NCBI GenBank assembly: GCA_009380095.1
Contig: WHSL01000019.1
Location: forward strand, 1 to 45,722
Reading direction: 5' to 3'
From: Streptosporangiales bacterium
GTDB taxonomy: Bacteria; Actinomycetota; Actinomycetes; Streptosporangiales; Streptosporangiaceae
Length of the DNA: 45,722 bases
The position numbers and the translations under genes were made by a program. Numbering within the stretch: position 1 is the stretch's first letter; each line of letters begins with the position of its first letter. Shown piece after piece: positions 17,885 through 31,225 of this stretch. Under the pieces are notes generated by a model. It worked only from the letters and a program-made list of their open reading frames with translations, had not been told where the DNA came from and made no database searches.

Positions 17885-18175
17885 GTGATCGTCGCGTTCT
17901 CGGTCACCCCGCTCGGCGTGGGTGAGTCGGTCTCGGAGCCGGTCGCCGCGGCCGTGAAGGTCGTGCGGGAGAGCGGGCTGCCGAACCGTACGGACGCCAT
18001 GTTCACCAGCCTGGAAGGCGAGTGGGACGAGGTCATGGACGTGGTGAAGCGCGCCGTCGAGGCGGTCGCCGCGAGCGCGCCGCGGGTCAGCCTGGTGCTC
18101 AAGGCCGACGTCCGCGAAGGCGTCGAGGACGGCCTCACCACCAAGGTCGAAGCGGTGGAACGCCACCTCTCCTGA
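17885..18175 (+). CDS. MTH1187/YkoF-type thiamine-binding family protein (DUF77)
   Basis: A 96-residue cytoplasmic protein of the ferredoxin-like DUF77 family ([20 protein letters not shown]). Members bind thiamine or related ligands in some bacteria, but the physiological role is not settled. The pattern VTPLG near the start, [20 protein letters not shown] in the middle and KADVREG near the end fits the family well. It starts at GTG 17885 behind an excellent AAGGAGG site and closely follows the cobalamin adenosyltransferase, so co-transcription is likely. Confidence 0.88.
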   Translation: MIVAFSVTPLGVGESVSEPVAAAVKVVRESGLPNRTDAMFTSLEGEWDEVMDVVKRAVEAVAASAPRVSLVLKADVREGVEDGLTTKVEAVERHLS

Positions 18176-18198
18176 GGCGGCGCGCCCCACGATCGCCC

Positions 18199-18614
18199 AT
18201 GACCGATGACGCGACGACGGGGCGCACCGAGGACTCCTCGACCTGGCTGCTCGGCGGGCCGCTGTCGCCCATCGGCTGGAACGTCGGGTTCATCGAGGCG
18301 CCGCTCGGCGTGGTGACCGGCGAGCTCCTCCGGTGGCGCAGGGGCCTCGGCCGGTGGTGCCGCGTGGACGGCGCCGCCGGTTCCTACCCCGGCTGTCTGC
18401 ACCGGCTCCGTTCCCCGCCGTCGGCTTCCTCAGCGATCGGCTGGACGTCCACGGTGTCATCGCGGCCCACCGGCCCATGACAAAGGCGGGACACGCCTCC
18501 ACTCAGCTCCAGCTGCTCGGGCCGGCCGGCGAACCACCGCTGCGCTACATCCGCACCGTGGCCGCCCACGCCGAGGACGGCCGGCACTGGCGACTGGACT
18601 CACGGCGGGGCTAG
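18199..18614 (+). pseudogene. frameshifted gene of unknown function
   Basis: The start is ATG 18199 (MTDDATTGRTEDSSTWLLGG), running through SPIGWNVGFIEAPLGVVTGE and LLRWRRGLGRW; then the frame loses protein character. A second frame, from about 18400, reads VGFLSDRLDVHGVIAAHRPM and ASTQLQLLGPAGEPPLRYIR and stops at TAG 18614. The two halves look like the ends of one conserved actinomycete protein with the middle shortened and out of frame. The final stop shares the palindromic CTAG (18611-18614) with the stop of the convergent DUF2550 gene. I do not know the function of the intact family. Confidence 0.6.
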
Positions 18615-19054
18615 AAGGTGGGGGTGCCGGGCGGGGAGGACTCGGCCCAGGCGAGGAAGCCGGTGAGCTCGAGGTCGCCCATGGCGAGCTCGACGGAGCG
18701 TCCGGTGGCCGGCCACCGGCAGTCCACCACGAGCACGTCGGAGGGCAGGTCGGACCGCTCGCTCTCGTCCGGCGGCCTGCGGCCGGATACGACGAGGCCG
18801 CGGCGCGAAACTGCCATGTTCGGCCGCGGCCTCAGGTCGAAGATGCGATACCAGCGGAGCTCGTCGCCGGCGTACCGGCCGAGCCCGATCCGCCAGTCGT
18901 CGCCGTCCCCGCGCCGCAGATGACACTCCACGGTGCCGCCACCCCGCTCGAGCAGGTAGCGGCGTACGGCGATGATGAGCAACGCGCCGATCGCACAGAG
19001 TACGAGGCCGAGGGCGAGCGTCTCCCCGATCGTGATGATCAGGTCAGCGCTCAC
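18611..19054 (-). CDS. DUF2550 family membrane-anchored protein
   Basis: A 147-residue protein with one N-terminal membrane helix (ETLALGLVLCAIGALLIIAV) and a soluble domain containing ECHLRRGDGDDWRIGLGRYA and LRWYRIFDLRPRP. DUF2550 proteins are found in actinobacteria directly after atpC, as here (21 bases downstream), so the gene is very probably the last member of the ATP synthase operon. The start is GTG 19054. The role is unknown; an association with the ATP synthase or the membrane is suggested only by position. Confidence 0.88.
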   Translation of the reverse strand: MSADLIITIGETLALGLVLCAIGALLIIAVRRYLLERGGGTVECHLRRGDGDDWRIGLGRYAGDELRWYRIFDLRPRPNMAVSRRGLVVSGRRPPDESERSDLPSDVLVVDCRWPATGRSVELAMGDLELTGFLAWAESSPPGTPTF

Positions 19055-19075
19055 TCCTCGGCCTCGTGACCCTGA

Positions 19076-19470
19076 TCAGGCCTCGTGCCCCGCGGCCCGC
19101 AACCGCGCCTTGGCGCGCTGGGCCTCGATCTTCGCGACCTCGTCCTCGTCGTTGGAGGCGAGCGCCCGCTCCAGCGCGGTCTTCGCCTCCTCGATGTCGA
19201 TCTCCCCGCCGAGCTCGGCCGCCTCGGCGAGGATGGACACCCGGTTCTCGGCGACGGAGAAGAACCCGCCGTAGACGGCGGCGTACAGGTCGCCATCCTC
19301 GACGCCCTTCAGCCGTACGACGCTGCCGTCGACGAGCGTGCCGAACACCGGGGCGTGCCGGGCCATGACGCCGACCTCGCCCTCGGGCGTCTTGGCGATC
19401 ACCATCTCGGCCTCGCCCGCCCACAGCCGGCGCTCCGGCGAGACCAGCTCGACCTGCAGCTTCGCAGCCA

Positions 19471-19471
<1 letters not shown>
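19076..19471 (-). CDS. atpC: F1Fo ATP synthase epsilon subunit
   Basis: Epsilon subunit of the central stalk, which couples rotation and can inhibit ATP hydrolysis. The 131-residue protein begins MAAKLQVELVSPERRLWAGE and has the N-terminal beta-sandwich (EGEVGVMARHAPVFGTLVDG, GGFFSVAENRVSILAEAAEL) and a C-terminal helical hairpin (EAKTALERALASNDEDEVAK). The ATG at 19471 shares its A with the atpD stop (TGATG), so translation is coupled to the beta subunit. Length is normal for actinobacteria. Confidence 0.97.
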
Positions 19472-21869
<2,398 letters not shown>

Positions 21870-21879
21870 GCTCGCCCGC

Positions 21880-23517
21880 CTACTTCTTCACGCGACGGGT
21901 GATCTTCTCCTGCTTGACATCCTCGTCCTCGAGCGCCTCGACGGGCTCGTCCTTGACGAGCAGTTCGCCGGAGGCGGTCTCGAAGCCCTTCTTGAACTCC
22001 GTGATGGCGTCCTTGAGGGTGGCCAGGGTGTCGTCGGAGAGCTTGCCCGTCTCGCGGATCGTGTCGTAGATGCCGTTGTGCTTGCGGGCCACGTAGTCGA
22101 GGAACTCGATCTCGAAGCGCCGCACGTCCTCCACCGGGACCTCGTCGAGCTCACCGGCGGTGCCGCTCCACACCGACACGACCTGGCGCTCGACCGGGAA
22201 CGGTTCGTACTGCCGCTGGATCAGCAGCTCGATCAGCCGGGCACCCCGCTCCAGCTGCGCCTTGGACGCGGCGTCCAGGTCACTGGCGAAGGCCGCGAAT
22301 GCCTCCAGGTCCCGGTACTGCGACAGGGAGAGCTTCAGCGTGCCGGCGACGGTCTTCATCGCCTTGATCTGCGCGTCGCCACCGACCCGGGAGACGGAGA
22401 TGCCGACGTTGATGGCCGGCCGCACGCCCTGGTTGAACAGGTCGGTCTCCAGGAAGCACTGGCCGTCGGTGATGGAGATGACGTTGGTCGGAATGTACGC
22501 CGAGACGTCGTTGCCCTTGGTCTCCACGATCGGCAGGCCGGTCATCGACCCGCCACCCAGGTCGTCGGAGAGCTTCGCGCACCGCTCCAGCAGCCGCGAG
22601 TGCAGGTAGAAGACGTCACCGGGGTACGCCTCGCGGCCCGGCGGGCGGCGCAGCAGCAGCGAGACCGCGCGGTAGGCCTCGGCCTGCTTGGACAGGTCGT
22701 CGAAGATGATCAGGACGTGCTTGCCCTGGTACATCCAGTGCTGGCCGATGGCCGAGCCGGTGTAGGGGGCGATGTACTTGAAGCCGGCCGGGTCGGACGC
22801 CGGGGCCGCGACGATCGTCGTGTACTCCATCGCGCCGCGCTCCTCGAGCACACCGCGAACGTTGGCGATCGTGGAGCCCTTCTGGCCGATGGCCACGTAG
22901 ACGCAGCGGACCTGCTTCTGCGGGTCGCCGCTGTCCCAGTTCTCCTTCTGGTTCAGGATCGTGTCGATCGCCAGCGCCGTCTTGCCGGTCTGCCGGTCAC
23001 CGATGATCAGCTGCCGCTGGCCTCGGCCGATCGGCGTCATCGCGTCGACGGCCTTCAGGCCGGTCTGCAGCGGCTCCTTGACGCTCTGCCGCTGGACGAC
23101 CGTGGGGGCCTGCAGCTCCAGCTCGCGGCGCTCGGTGGTCTCCACCGGGCCCTTGCCGTCGATCGGGTTGCCCAGGGGGTCGACCACGCGGCCGAGGTAC
23201 TCGTCGCCGACCGGCGCGGACAGCACCTCGCCGGTACGGCGGACCTGCTGGCCCTCCTCGATGCCGGCGAACTCGCCCAGGACGACGACACCGATCTCAC
23301 GGGGTTCGAGGTTGAGCGCGATGCCCCGGGTGCCGTCTTCGAACTCGAGCAGCTCGTTGGCCATCGCCGAGGGCAGGCCCTCCACGCGGGCGATGCCGTC
23401 GCCGCAGTAGACGACGGTCCCGACCTCCTCGCGTGCCGCGGTCGCCGGCTCGTACGACTCGACGAAGCGCTCCAGCGCCTCCCGGATCTCGTCCGGCCGG
23501 ATCGTCAGCTCCGCCAT
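21880..23517 (-). CDS. atpA: F1Fo ATP synthase alpha subunit
   Basis: Non-catalytic nucleotide-binding subunit of F1. The 545-residue protein begins [20 protein letters not shown], has the Walker A loop [20 protein letters not shown] and the alpha signature region around [20 protein letters not shown] with the arginine-finger segment downstream. The start at 23517 (ATG behind GGAGATCGAAGAA) is chosen over an in-frame start 11 codons upstream, because it gives the conserved N-terminus. The highly charged C-terminal tail ([20 protein letters not shown]) extends beyond the E. coli length, as in other actinobacteria. Confidence 0.98.
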   Translation of the reverse strand: MAELTIRPDEIREALERFVESYEPATAAREEVGTVVYCGDGIARVEGLPSAMANELLEFEDGTRGIALNLEPREIGVVVLGEFAGIEEGQQVRRTGEVLSAPVGDEYLGRVVDPLGNPIDGKGPVETTERRELELQAPTVVQRQSVKEPLQTGLKAVDAMTPIGRGQRQLIIGDRQTGKTALAIDTILNQKENWDSGDPQKQVRCVYVAIGQKGSTIANVRGVLEERGAMEYTTIVAAPASDPAGFKYIAPYTGSAIGQHWMYQGKHVLIIFDDLSKQAEAYRAVSLLLRRPPGREAYPGDVFYLHSRLLERCAKLSDDLGGGSMTGLPIVETKGNDVSAYIPTNVISITDGQCFLETDLFNQGVRPAINVGISVSRVGGDAQIKAMKTVAGTLKLSLSQYRDLEAFAAFASDLDAASKAQLERGARLIELLIQRQYEPFPVERQVVSVWSGTAGELDEVPVEDVRRFEIEFLDYVARKHNGIYDTIRETGKLSDDTLATLKDAITEFKKGFETASGELLVKDEPVEALEDEDVKQEKITRRVKK

Positions 23518-23555
23518 TTCTTCGATCTCCGTCTCTGGTTGCCAGCCCACAGTGC

Positions 23556-24370
23556 TTACTGCAGGCGCCGGCGGACTTCTTCCAGCCGCCCCGCGATCGT
23601 CCCGTCGATGACCTCGTCGCCCACCTGAATCGACAGGCCTCCGACGACCGTGGGGTCGATCTCTACGTTGAGGTGAACCTCGTGCCCGTACGCCGTGGTC
23701 AGCACCCGGACCAGCCGCTCACGCTGTTCTTCGGTGAGCGGCCCGGCCACCCGGGCCAACGCCACCAGCCGCTGCCGCCGCTCGGCGACGAGCCTGCCGT
23801 ACGTGGCGAGACCCGCTTCCAGGCTACGTCCCCGCGGCCGTGCGACCACCGCCCCGATGAGCCGGCGGGTGAACGCGCTGGTCTTGCCGTCGAGCAGCCG
23901 CTCGACGAGCTCGACGCGCCGCTCCACCGGAGCGCCGACGTCGGTGAGCGCGGTCCGCAGCCGGGGCTCGGACTCGACGATCCGGGAGAACCGGAACAGC
24001 TCGTCCTCGAGCTCGTCCAGCTCCCCGGCCTGCTCCGCGGCGAGTGCCTCGGCGTAGACCGCCAGGCTCTCCAGAGCGTCGGTGAGGTCGCCGGAACGCG
24101 CCCAGCGGGCCTGCACGACCGCCGCGGCCACCTCGGCCGTGGGCGTGGAGACCTTGCCGTCGAGCACCGCGTGCACGGCGGCCGACTTGGCCTCCCCGGG
24201 ACGGGCCGGGTCGGCGAGCGCCCGCCGCAGCAGGTGCTCACGGTCGAAGAGATCCACCACGTCGAACAGCTCGCCCGCCAGCAGCGCCGGGTCACCGGCG
24301 GACACCGAGTCGAACCGCTCCCGCACCTCCGCCATGGAGGTACGGCTGACGCCCTGCATGCCCGCGACCA

Positions 24371-24371
<1 letters not shown>
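23556..24371 (-). CDS. atpH: F1Fo ATP synthase delta subunit
   Basis: Peripheral-stalk subunit that joins F1 to the b subunits. The 271-residue protein begins [20 protein letters not shown] and ends with the conserved C-terminal pattern [20 protein letters not shown]. It is about 90 residues longer than the E. coli subunit, the long actinobacterial delta form. ATG 24371 shares its A with the atpF stop (TGATG); the fifth codon is also ATG and could be used. Confidence 0.94.
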
Positions 24372-24979
<608 letters not shown>

Positions 24980-24993
24980 TCAGTGCCGTTCCG

Positions 24994-26131
<1,138 letters not shown>

Positions 26132-26450
26132 AGGCGGGCTCCTTCACGGTGACGCATGTCAAGCAACCTCGATGTGTCGGCGCGGGCCGGCCGCGCGGCG
26201 GCACGAACATGTACGGGGTCATGCGGACCCGGGCGGGCCGGCTTCGCGGAGCCGGAACCGTCCGGGGTGGTCAGTGGTGGGGCGGAGCGCCCGGCCGAGA
26301 CGCGATCGATCGCTGCGTGGGATGTGCGCCGCTGCGGCGCGGGAGTGCAGCGATCCGCGGTCCTCGGGGCCGGTGTCCGCCGTTGGTCGTGGCGATCCGG
26401 ACGATAGCAGGCGGTGACGACGGCCAGCATCTCCGGGGCGGCCGCGGGCC
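26132..26450 (-). other. gene-free leader between the atpI-like gene and atpB
   Basis: No open frame here looks coding. The stretch contains hairpins around 26238-26256 (CCGGCT-TCGCGG-AGCCGG) and 26328-26342 (GCGCCG-CTG-CGGCGC), plus CGATCGATCG near 26303. It ends with the atpB ribosome binding site. A promoter for the main ATP synthase operon could lie here, but no convincing -10/-35 pair can be assigned. Confidence 0.5.
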
Positions 26451-26918
26451 TCATGGCGCACCGTCCGGCCGGCGCGCCGCGCTCTTCGTGGACCCGGTCC
26501 TCTCCGGCACCCCCGGCGGCGTCGTGCCCGGCTCGACGTAGAAGATCCGCATGCGCTTCATCAGCCTGACCTCGGCGGTGATCCAGACCAGCGTGCAGGC
26601 CACGACCGCCCAGGCGAAGGCCCGGGTGTCGAGGAACGTCGCGTTGCCGAGCGCGATCACGAAGCCGAGCACCGCGAGCACCTTGAGCACGTAGCTCACC
26701 AGCGCGGCGAGCATCATCGTCTGCGGCGAGATGCGCGAGGCCCAGCTCACCACGAGCTGGCTGATGGAGAAGAAGATCACTACGACGACGGGGGCGAGGA
26801 CGGCCCCGATGGCCCCTTCGAGTCCGGAGACCACGGCGGAGACGATCACGGCGATCACACCGGCCACGGCCGTGGGGAGTGCGGCGCCGCGGATGAGCCG
26901 GGCGTCGTTGGCCTGCAT
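26451..26918 (-). CDS. AtpI-like membrane protein upstream of atpB
   Basis: A 155-residue protein with four hydrophobic segments (TAVAGVIAVIVSAVVSGLEG, AVLAPVVVVIFFSISQLVVS, MMLAALVSYVLKVLAVLGFV, AFAWAVVACTLVWITAEVRL) and a basic, Pro-rich C-terminal tail. A protein of this size and topology normally precedes atpB in actinobacteria, in the place of AtpI, which helps assemble the c ring in other bacteria. Sequence similarity to classical AtpI is weak by eye, so the role is inferred mainly from topology and position. The start is ATG 26918. Confidence 0.82.
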   Translation of the reverse strand: MQANDARLIRGAALPTAVAGVIAVIVSAVVSGLEGAIGAVLAPVVVVIFFSISQLVVSWASRISPQTMMLAALVSYVLKVLAVLGFVIALGNATFLDTRAFAWAVVACTLVWITAEVRLMKRMRIFYVEPGTTPPGVPERTGSTKSAARRPDGAP

Positions 26919-27054
26919 CAGCGCTCCGGAAGGGACGTCGTTGTCAGGGTGGTGCTGCTCGTGAAAGGTATCACAAGCTCTTTGACCACGCCTTTACCTG
27001 CGGGGTCAGATCGGAGATGGACGCACCCACATACTAATGCTGACCTGCACCGAC

Positions 27055-28188
27055 TTAGACCGATCCCATCTGGTCGGCGGTCCCCTGGGCGCCCGCGGCC
27101 CGCCGGGCCTTGATCCGGGGCAGCGTCATCAGCAGCACCGCTCCCCCGGCCACGAGGACCGCGACGCCGAGCACCACGAACGGCTGGTTGAAGATCGACA
27201 ACGTGACGGTGGCGAACGCGATGATCGCCGCCCACAGGTACATCAGCAGGACCGCGCGGCGGTGCGTGTGACCGATCTCCAGCAGCCGGTGGTGCAGGTG
27301 CTTCTTGTCCGGCGCGAACGGCGAGCGCCCGGCCGCCGTCCGCCGTACCACCGCCAACAGCAGGTCGAGGAACGGCAGCGCCAGCACCAGCAGCGGGAGC
27401 AGCAGCGGCAGCAGCACGATGATGCCGTTGAACTCGCGCGCCGTACGGATGTCGAACTGGCCGGTGATGGAGATCGTGGCCGAGGCCAGCAGCAGCCCGA
27501 TGAGCATCGACCCGGTGTCGCCCATGAAGATCCGCGCCGGGTTGAAGTTGTGCGGCAGGAAGCCCGCGCACATGCCCACCAGCAGGGCCGCGATCATCGC
27601 CGCGTCGACCTGCCGGTCATAGCCCTTGGCCACGGCGAAGACGTAGTAGTACGTGAAGAAGGCGGCCGCCGCGATGCCCACGATGCCGGCCGCCAGCCCG
27701 TCCAGCCCGTCCACGAAGTTGACCGCGTTGATGGTCACCACGATCAGCAGGATCGTGAGGAACACCAGCACCTCGCGGGGCAGCGCCCAGGTGCCGCCGG
27801 GCAGCGGCAGCCAGACCAGCTGCACGCCCTTCCACACCAGGATCCCGCTCGCGGCGACCTGGCCGGCGAACTTGGTGAACGCGTCCATCCCCCACCGGTC
27901 GTCGATCACCCCGACGACGGTGATCAGCGCCCCGGCCATCAGCAGCCCCTGCCACGTGGGGCCCTGGAAGACGTCCCGCAGGTAGCGCAGCTCGCTGGCG
28001 ACGAGCAGGCCCGCCGCCATGCCGGCGAACATCGCCAGCCCGCCGATCCGCGGCGTGGGGACGCTGTGCACGTCGCGCGCACGCACCGCGGTGATCGCCC
28101 CGAATTTGACCGCGAGGTTACGTACCAGCGGGGTCACCAGGTAGGTGACCGCCGCCGCGACCAGGAGGGTGAGCGCGTACTCCCGCAC
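27055..28188 (-). CDS. undecaprenyl-phosphate sugar-1-phosphate transferase (MraY/WecA family)
   Basis: An integral membrane enzyme that moves a sugar-1-phosphate (probably GlcNAc-1-P) from UDP-sugar to the lipid carrier, starting arabinogalactan- or teichoic-acid-type wall polymers. The 377-residue protein has about eleven membrane helices and the family's cytoplasmic motifs: RDVHSVPTPRIGGLAMFAG, VVGVIDDRWGMDAFTKFAGQ, INAVNFVDGLDGLAAGIVGI, ARIFMGDTGSMLIGLLLASA and DKKHLHHRLLEIGHTH (the HxxHH region that marks the WecA/TagO group rather than MraY). The start is GTG 28188. This gene next to atpI/atpB is a common actinobacterial arrangement. Confidence 0.92.
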   Translation of the reverse strand: MREYALTLLVAAAVTYLVTPLVRNLAVKFGAITAVRARDVHSVPTPRIGGLAMFAGMAAGLLVASELRYLRDVFQGPTWQGLLMAGALITVVGVIDDRWGMDAFTKFAGQVAASGILVWKGVQLVWLPLPGGTWALPREVLVFLTILLIVVTINAVNFVDGLDGLAAGIVGIAAAAFFTYYYVFAVAKGYDRQVDAAMIAALLVGMCAGFLPHNFNPARIFMGDTGSMLIGLLLASATISITGQFDIRTAREFNGIIVLLPLLLPLLVLALPFLDLLLAVVRRTAAGRSPFAPDKKHLHHRLLEIGHTHRRAVLLMYLWAAIIAFATVTLSIFNQPFVVLGVAVLVAGGAVLLMTLPRIKARRAAGAQGTADQMGSV

Positions 28189-28350
28189 TGATGAACTACT
28201 TCCCCGCTCGTGCCGGACCCGGGTGCCCCGGGGAACCCCGGAGATGTTGCCATGACGCTACCGCCGATGTCGGCCGCTCAGTAATCACGGCAATGCTTTT
28301 CGGTCACGATCATCTTCCGGACCGCCGCCGTTCACCGCGGGCGCGGCGGG

Positions 28351-29688
28351 TCAGGTCCCGTACGGCGGGTGCGCGCGGGCCAGCGCGGTGACCCGCTCCG
28401 CGAGCTCCTCCGGCGGCCCGCCGGTGCCCCGTACGGCGGCGGCGATCAGCTCGCCGACCTCCGCCATCTCGGCCGTGTCCATGCCCTGCGTGGTGACCGC
28501 GGGCGTGCCGATCCGGATGCCGGAGGCGGTCATCGGCGGTTCCGGGTCGTATGGGATCACGTTCTTGTTCAGCGTGATGCCCGCGGCGTCGCAGCGCGCC
28601 TCCGCCTCCGCCCCGGTGATGCCGAGGCCGCGCAGGTCGGCCAGGAGGAGGTGGCTGTCGGTGCCGTCGGAGACGAGCCGCATGCCGTGCCCGGCGAGCG
28701 CGCCGGCCAGCGCAACCGCGTTGTCCACCACGCGCCTGGCGTATCCGGCGAACTCCGGGCGCAGCGCCTCGCCGAGCGCGACCGCCTTCGCCGCGACGGC
28801 GTGCATCAGCGGCCCGCCCTGGGAGAACGGGAAGACCGCCTTGTCGACCCGCCGGGCCAGCTCCTCGGTGCAGAGGATCATCCCGCCGCGCGGGCCGCGC
28901 AGCACCTTGTGCGTGGTGAGCGTGACGATGTCCGCGTACGGCACCGGGGACGGGTAGGTCCCGCCCGCGACCAGCCCGATGAAGTGCGCGGCGTCCACCA
29001 TCAGCCGCGCCCCGGCCTCGTCCGCGATCTCCCGGAAGGCCGCGAAGTCGATGTGCCGGGGGTAGGAGGTGGCGCCACAGATGATCAGCTTGGGCTCGTG
29101 GGTGCGCGCGAGGTCGCGTACCTCGTCGTAGTCGATCCGCTCGGTGTCCCGCCGGACGCCGTAGGAGACCACGTCGAACCAGCGGCCGGAGAAGTTCACC
29201 CGGCTGCCGTGGGTGAGGTGGCCGCCGTGCGGGAGCGCCATGGCCAGCGCGGTGTCGCCCGGCTGCAGCAGGGCCGCGTACGCCGCCAGGTTCGCCGAGG
29301 TGCCGGAGTGCGGCTGCACGTTCGCGTGGTCCGCGCCGAACAGCTCGCGCGCCCGGTCCAGCGCGATCTCCTCGGCGCGGTCGACCACCTGGCAGCCGCC
29401 GTAGTAGCGACGCCCCGGATAGCCCTCCGCGTACTTGTTGGTCAGCGTCGAGCCCAGCGCGGCGAGCACCGCGGGGGAGGTGAAGTTCTCACTGGCGATC
29501 AGCTGCAGGCCGGTACGGACGCGGTCGAGCTCGTCGACGACCACGGCGGCGATCTCGGGGTCGGCCGTGCGGAGCGCGGCGAAGTCGGGCCCCCAGAACG
29601 GCACCTCGCCCTCGCCGGACCACGGCGCCTGGGCGGGCATGACTTCGGCACCCGGGAGCCCGGACCCCTTGAGGCCGGACGCGTCCAT
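28351..29688 (-). CDS. glyA: serine hydroxymethyltransferase
   Basis: A PLP enzyme interconverting serine and glycine with tetrahydrofolate. The 445-residue protein has the family series: [80 protein letters not shown], and the PLP lysine in [20 protein letters not shown]. An N-terminal extension of about 16 residues is present if ATG 29688 is used; ATG 29640 ([15 protein letters not shown]) would give a length closer to the family norm. Neither start has a strong ribosome binding site. Actinobacteria often have two GlyA paralogues, so this may be the second copy. Confidence 0.94.
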   Translation of the reverse strand: MDASGLKGSGLPGAEVMPAQAPWSGEGEVPFWGPDFAALRTADPEIAAVVVDELDRVRTGLQLIASENFTSPAVLAALGSTLTNKYAEGYPGRRYYGGCQVVDRAEEIALDRARELFGADHANVQPHSGTSANLAAYAALLQPGDTALAMALPHGGHLTHGSRVNFSGRWFDVVSYGVRRDTERIDYDEVRDLARTHEPKLIICGATSYPRHIDFAAFREIADEAGARLMVDAAHFIGLVAGGTYPSPVPYADIVTLTTHKVLRGPRGGMILCTEELARRVDKAVFPFSQGGPLMHAVAAKAVALGEALRPEFAGYARRVVDNAVALAGALAGHGMRLVSDGTDSHLLLADLRGLGITGAEAEARCDAAGITLNKNVIPYDPEPPMTASGIRIGTPAVTTQGMDTAEMAEVGELIAAAVRGTGGPPEELAERVTALARAHPPYGT

Positions 29689-29799
29689 GATGACCTAGTG
29701 CCCCAAACCACCATGAATCAGTCACGCGGGCGCACGATCCACCAAGATCACTGTGCGTGTTCTCCTGCGTACTCGGGCGGAGCTCCGTACTCTGCTGAC

Positions 29800-30279
29800 G
29801 TGCGACGGATCGGTTTGTTCCTCGCGCTCGGCGGCGGGCTGCTCCCGCTTGCCGTCTCGGGCTGCATGCGCTCCTCCGACGCCTCGGTCGCGGAGGCGGG
29901 CAACGCCGTCGCGTCCGACGCCCGGGCCGCCCTCGAACGGGGCGCCCGCGAGCTCGGCGCCACCGGCCAGGCCCCGCGGCTCACCGGCGACACGATCAGC
30001 GACTGTGACGACGGCGGGCGGCGCCGTTCCGTGTACGGCCGCGCGGCCTTCCCGCCCGGGCCATACCTCGACGCCACACTGGATCGCGGGGTCGACTACT
30101 TCATCGCGCTCGCCTCCGAGCGTGGCTACCGGCTGGACCGGCCGCCGTCCGGCTCGGACGGCGTACGGCTCCGCCGCATCGTGCTGGCCCGGGACCGTCC
30201 CGCGGCCCACCTGGACCTACGGCTGCACGGGGGCCGGCGCCCGTACCTCGAAGTGCGCGGCCAGACCGACTGTCTCTAA
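29800..30279 (+). CDS. putative small lipoprotein
   Basis: A 159-residue protein starting at GTG 29800 (MRRIGLFLALGGGLLPLAVS followed by GC). The basic start, hydrophobic run and lipobox VSGC at residues 19-22 predict lipid attachment and export. The mature part has no recognisable domain; a motif SDCDDGGRR and a C-terminal Cys (GQTDCL) could form a disulfide. It is divergent from glyA across 111 bases. No clear ribosome binding site precedes the GTG, so the start is less certain than the frame. Function unknown. Confidence 0.65.
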   Translation: MRRIGLFLALGGGLLPLAVSGCMRSSDASVAEAGNAVASDARAALERGARELGATGQAPRLTGDTISDCDDGGRRRSVYGRAAFPPGPYLDATLDRGVDYFIALASERGYRLDRPPSGSDGVRLRRIVLARDRPAAHLDLRLHGGRRPYLEVRGQTDCL

Positions 30280-30324
30280 GCCGCCTCGGCCGGCCCGCGG
30301 CGACGCCATGCCCAGCACATCCGG

Positions 30325-31225
30325 GGGCTGCACGGCCGCCCCCCCCCCGCCGGAGGAGTCGCCGCCCGAGAAGCCTCCGCCGCTGAAACCGCCGCCGGTG
30401 AACCGCCGAAGCCGCCACCGCCTCCGAATCCGGCCGCGCCCCCGACCGGCGTCGTCTCGTTGCTCCAGTGCGAGGCGAAGAGCCCACCGGAGCCGTGGGC
30501 GAACGCGCCGGCCCCGGCCGGTCGCGCGACCGCCGCGGCCTCGAGCGCGTCGGAGACCCAGCCCGACCCGGCGAACGTGACCCCCGGAGACGACCTGCGC
30601 GGCCGGTACGAGCGGCACCGCGAAGAGGATCGGCACCCGGCGCAGCGGCCGGTTCCGCTTCACCCAGCCCTGCGCGGCGATGTCCAGCCAGATGTCGCGT
30701 CCCACCTGGGCGAGCGCGGCCGCCGACCCCCTCCCCAGCTCCCGCAGGCCGACCTCGTCACGCCCCGCCGAACAGCACGCTCAGCAGCCGGAACTCGTAC
30801 GCGCGCAGCCCCGCGGCCGGCCCTCCGGTACGGATCAGCCGCCAGGTCGCCTCGGCCGGCACCCATTCGAGCCGCAGCATCCCCCGCTCGGCGAGGTCGA
30901 ACACGGTGGCCGCCACGTGCTCCGGCTTCGCCCGCACCGCGTACACCGCGCCGGCCTGCCCGGGCAGCAGGCGAGGCGGCAGGCCAGGCGGCAGGCCGGG
31001 CGGCAGCGCCGCCGGCGACGGAGGCGTGCCGATCCGGCCCCCTCCTCCGGGTCCAGCCCGGTCTGGCGGAAGGTCACCGCGCCTGCCCCGTTCCGCTCGG
31101 TCCCGGTGCACGGTGTGGTGCCGTCCTGGGGCCCGGCGAAACACCGCGCGCCGCTCACCGAGGGGGCGATCACCTCCGCCCGTACCGAGTCGACCGGCAC
31201 GTCCCACTCGGTGCCGACGAGGTTT
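30325..31225 (-). pseudogene. DUF2207-type membrane protein, fragmented
   Basis: Pieces of a DUF2207 protein survive in several frames. From about 31220, one frame reads EWDVPVDSVRAEVIAPSVSG and TFRQTGLDPEEG, the end of the extracellular domain. From about 30975, another reads PGQAGAVYAVRAKPEHVAAT and GMLRLEWVPAEATWRLIRTG. Then GRDIWLDIAAQGWVKRNRPL, and a further frame ALEAAAVARPAGAGAFAHGS with FASHWSNETTPVGGAAGFGG. Finally GGGFSGGGFSGGDSSGGGGA appears in yet another frame. The signal peptide and first half of the extracellular domain are missing. A run of ten C bases (30339-30348) and a GGCAGGC-type repeat (30965-31010) lie inside. No single product is possible. Confidence 0.75.
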
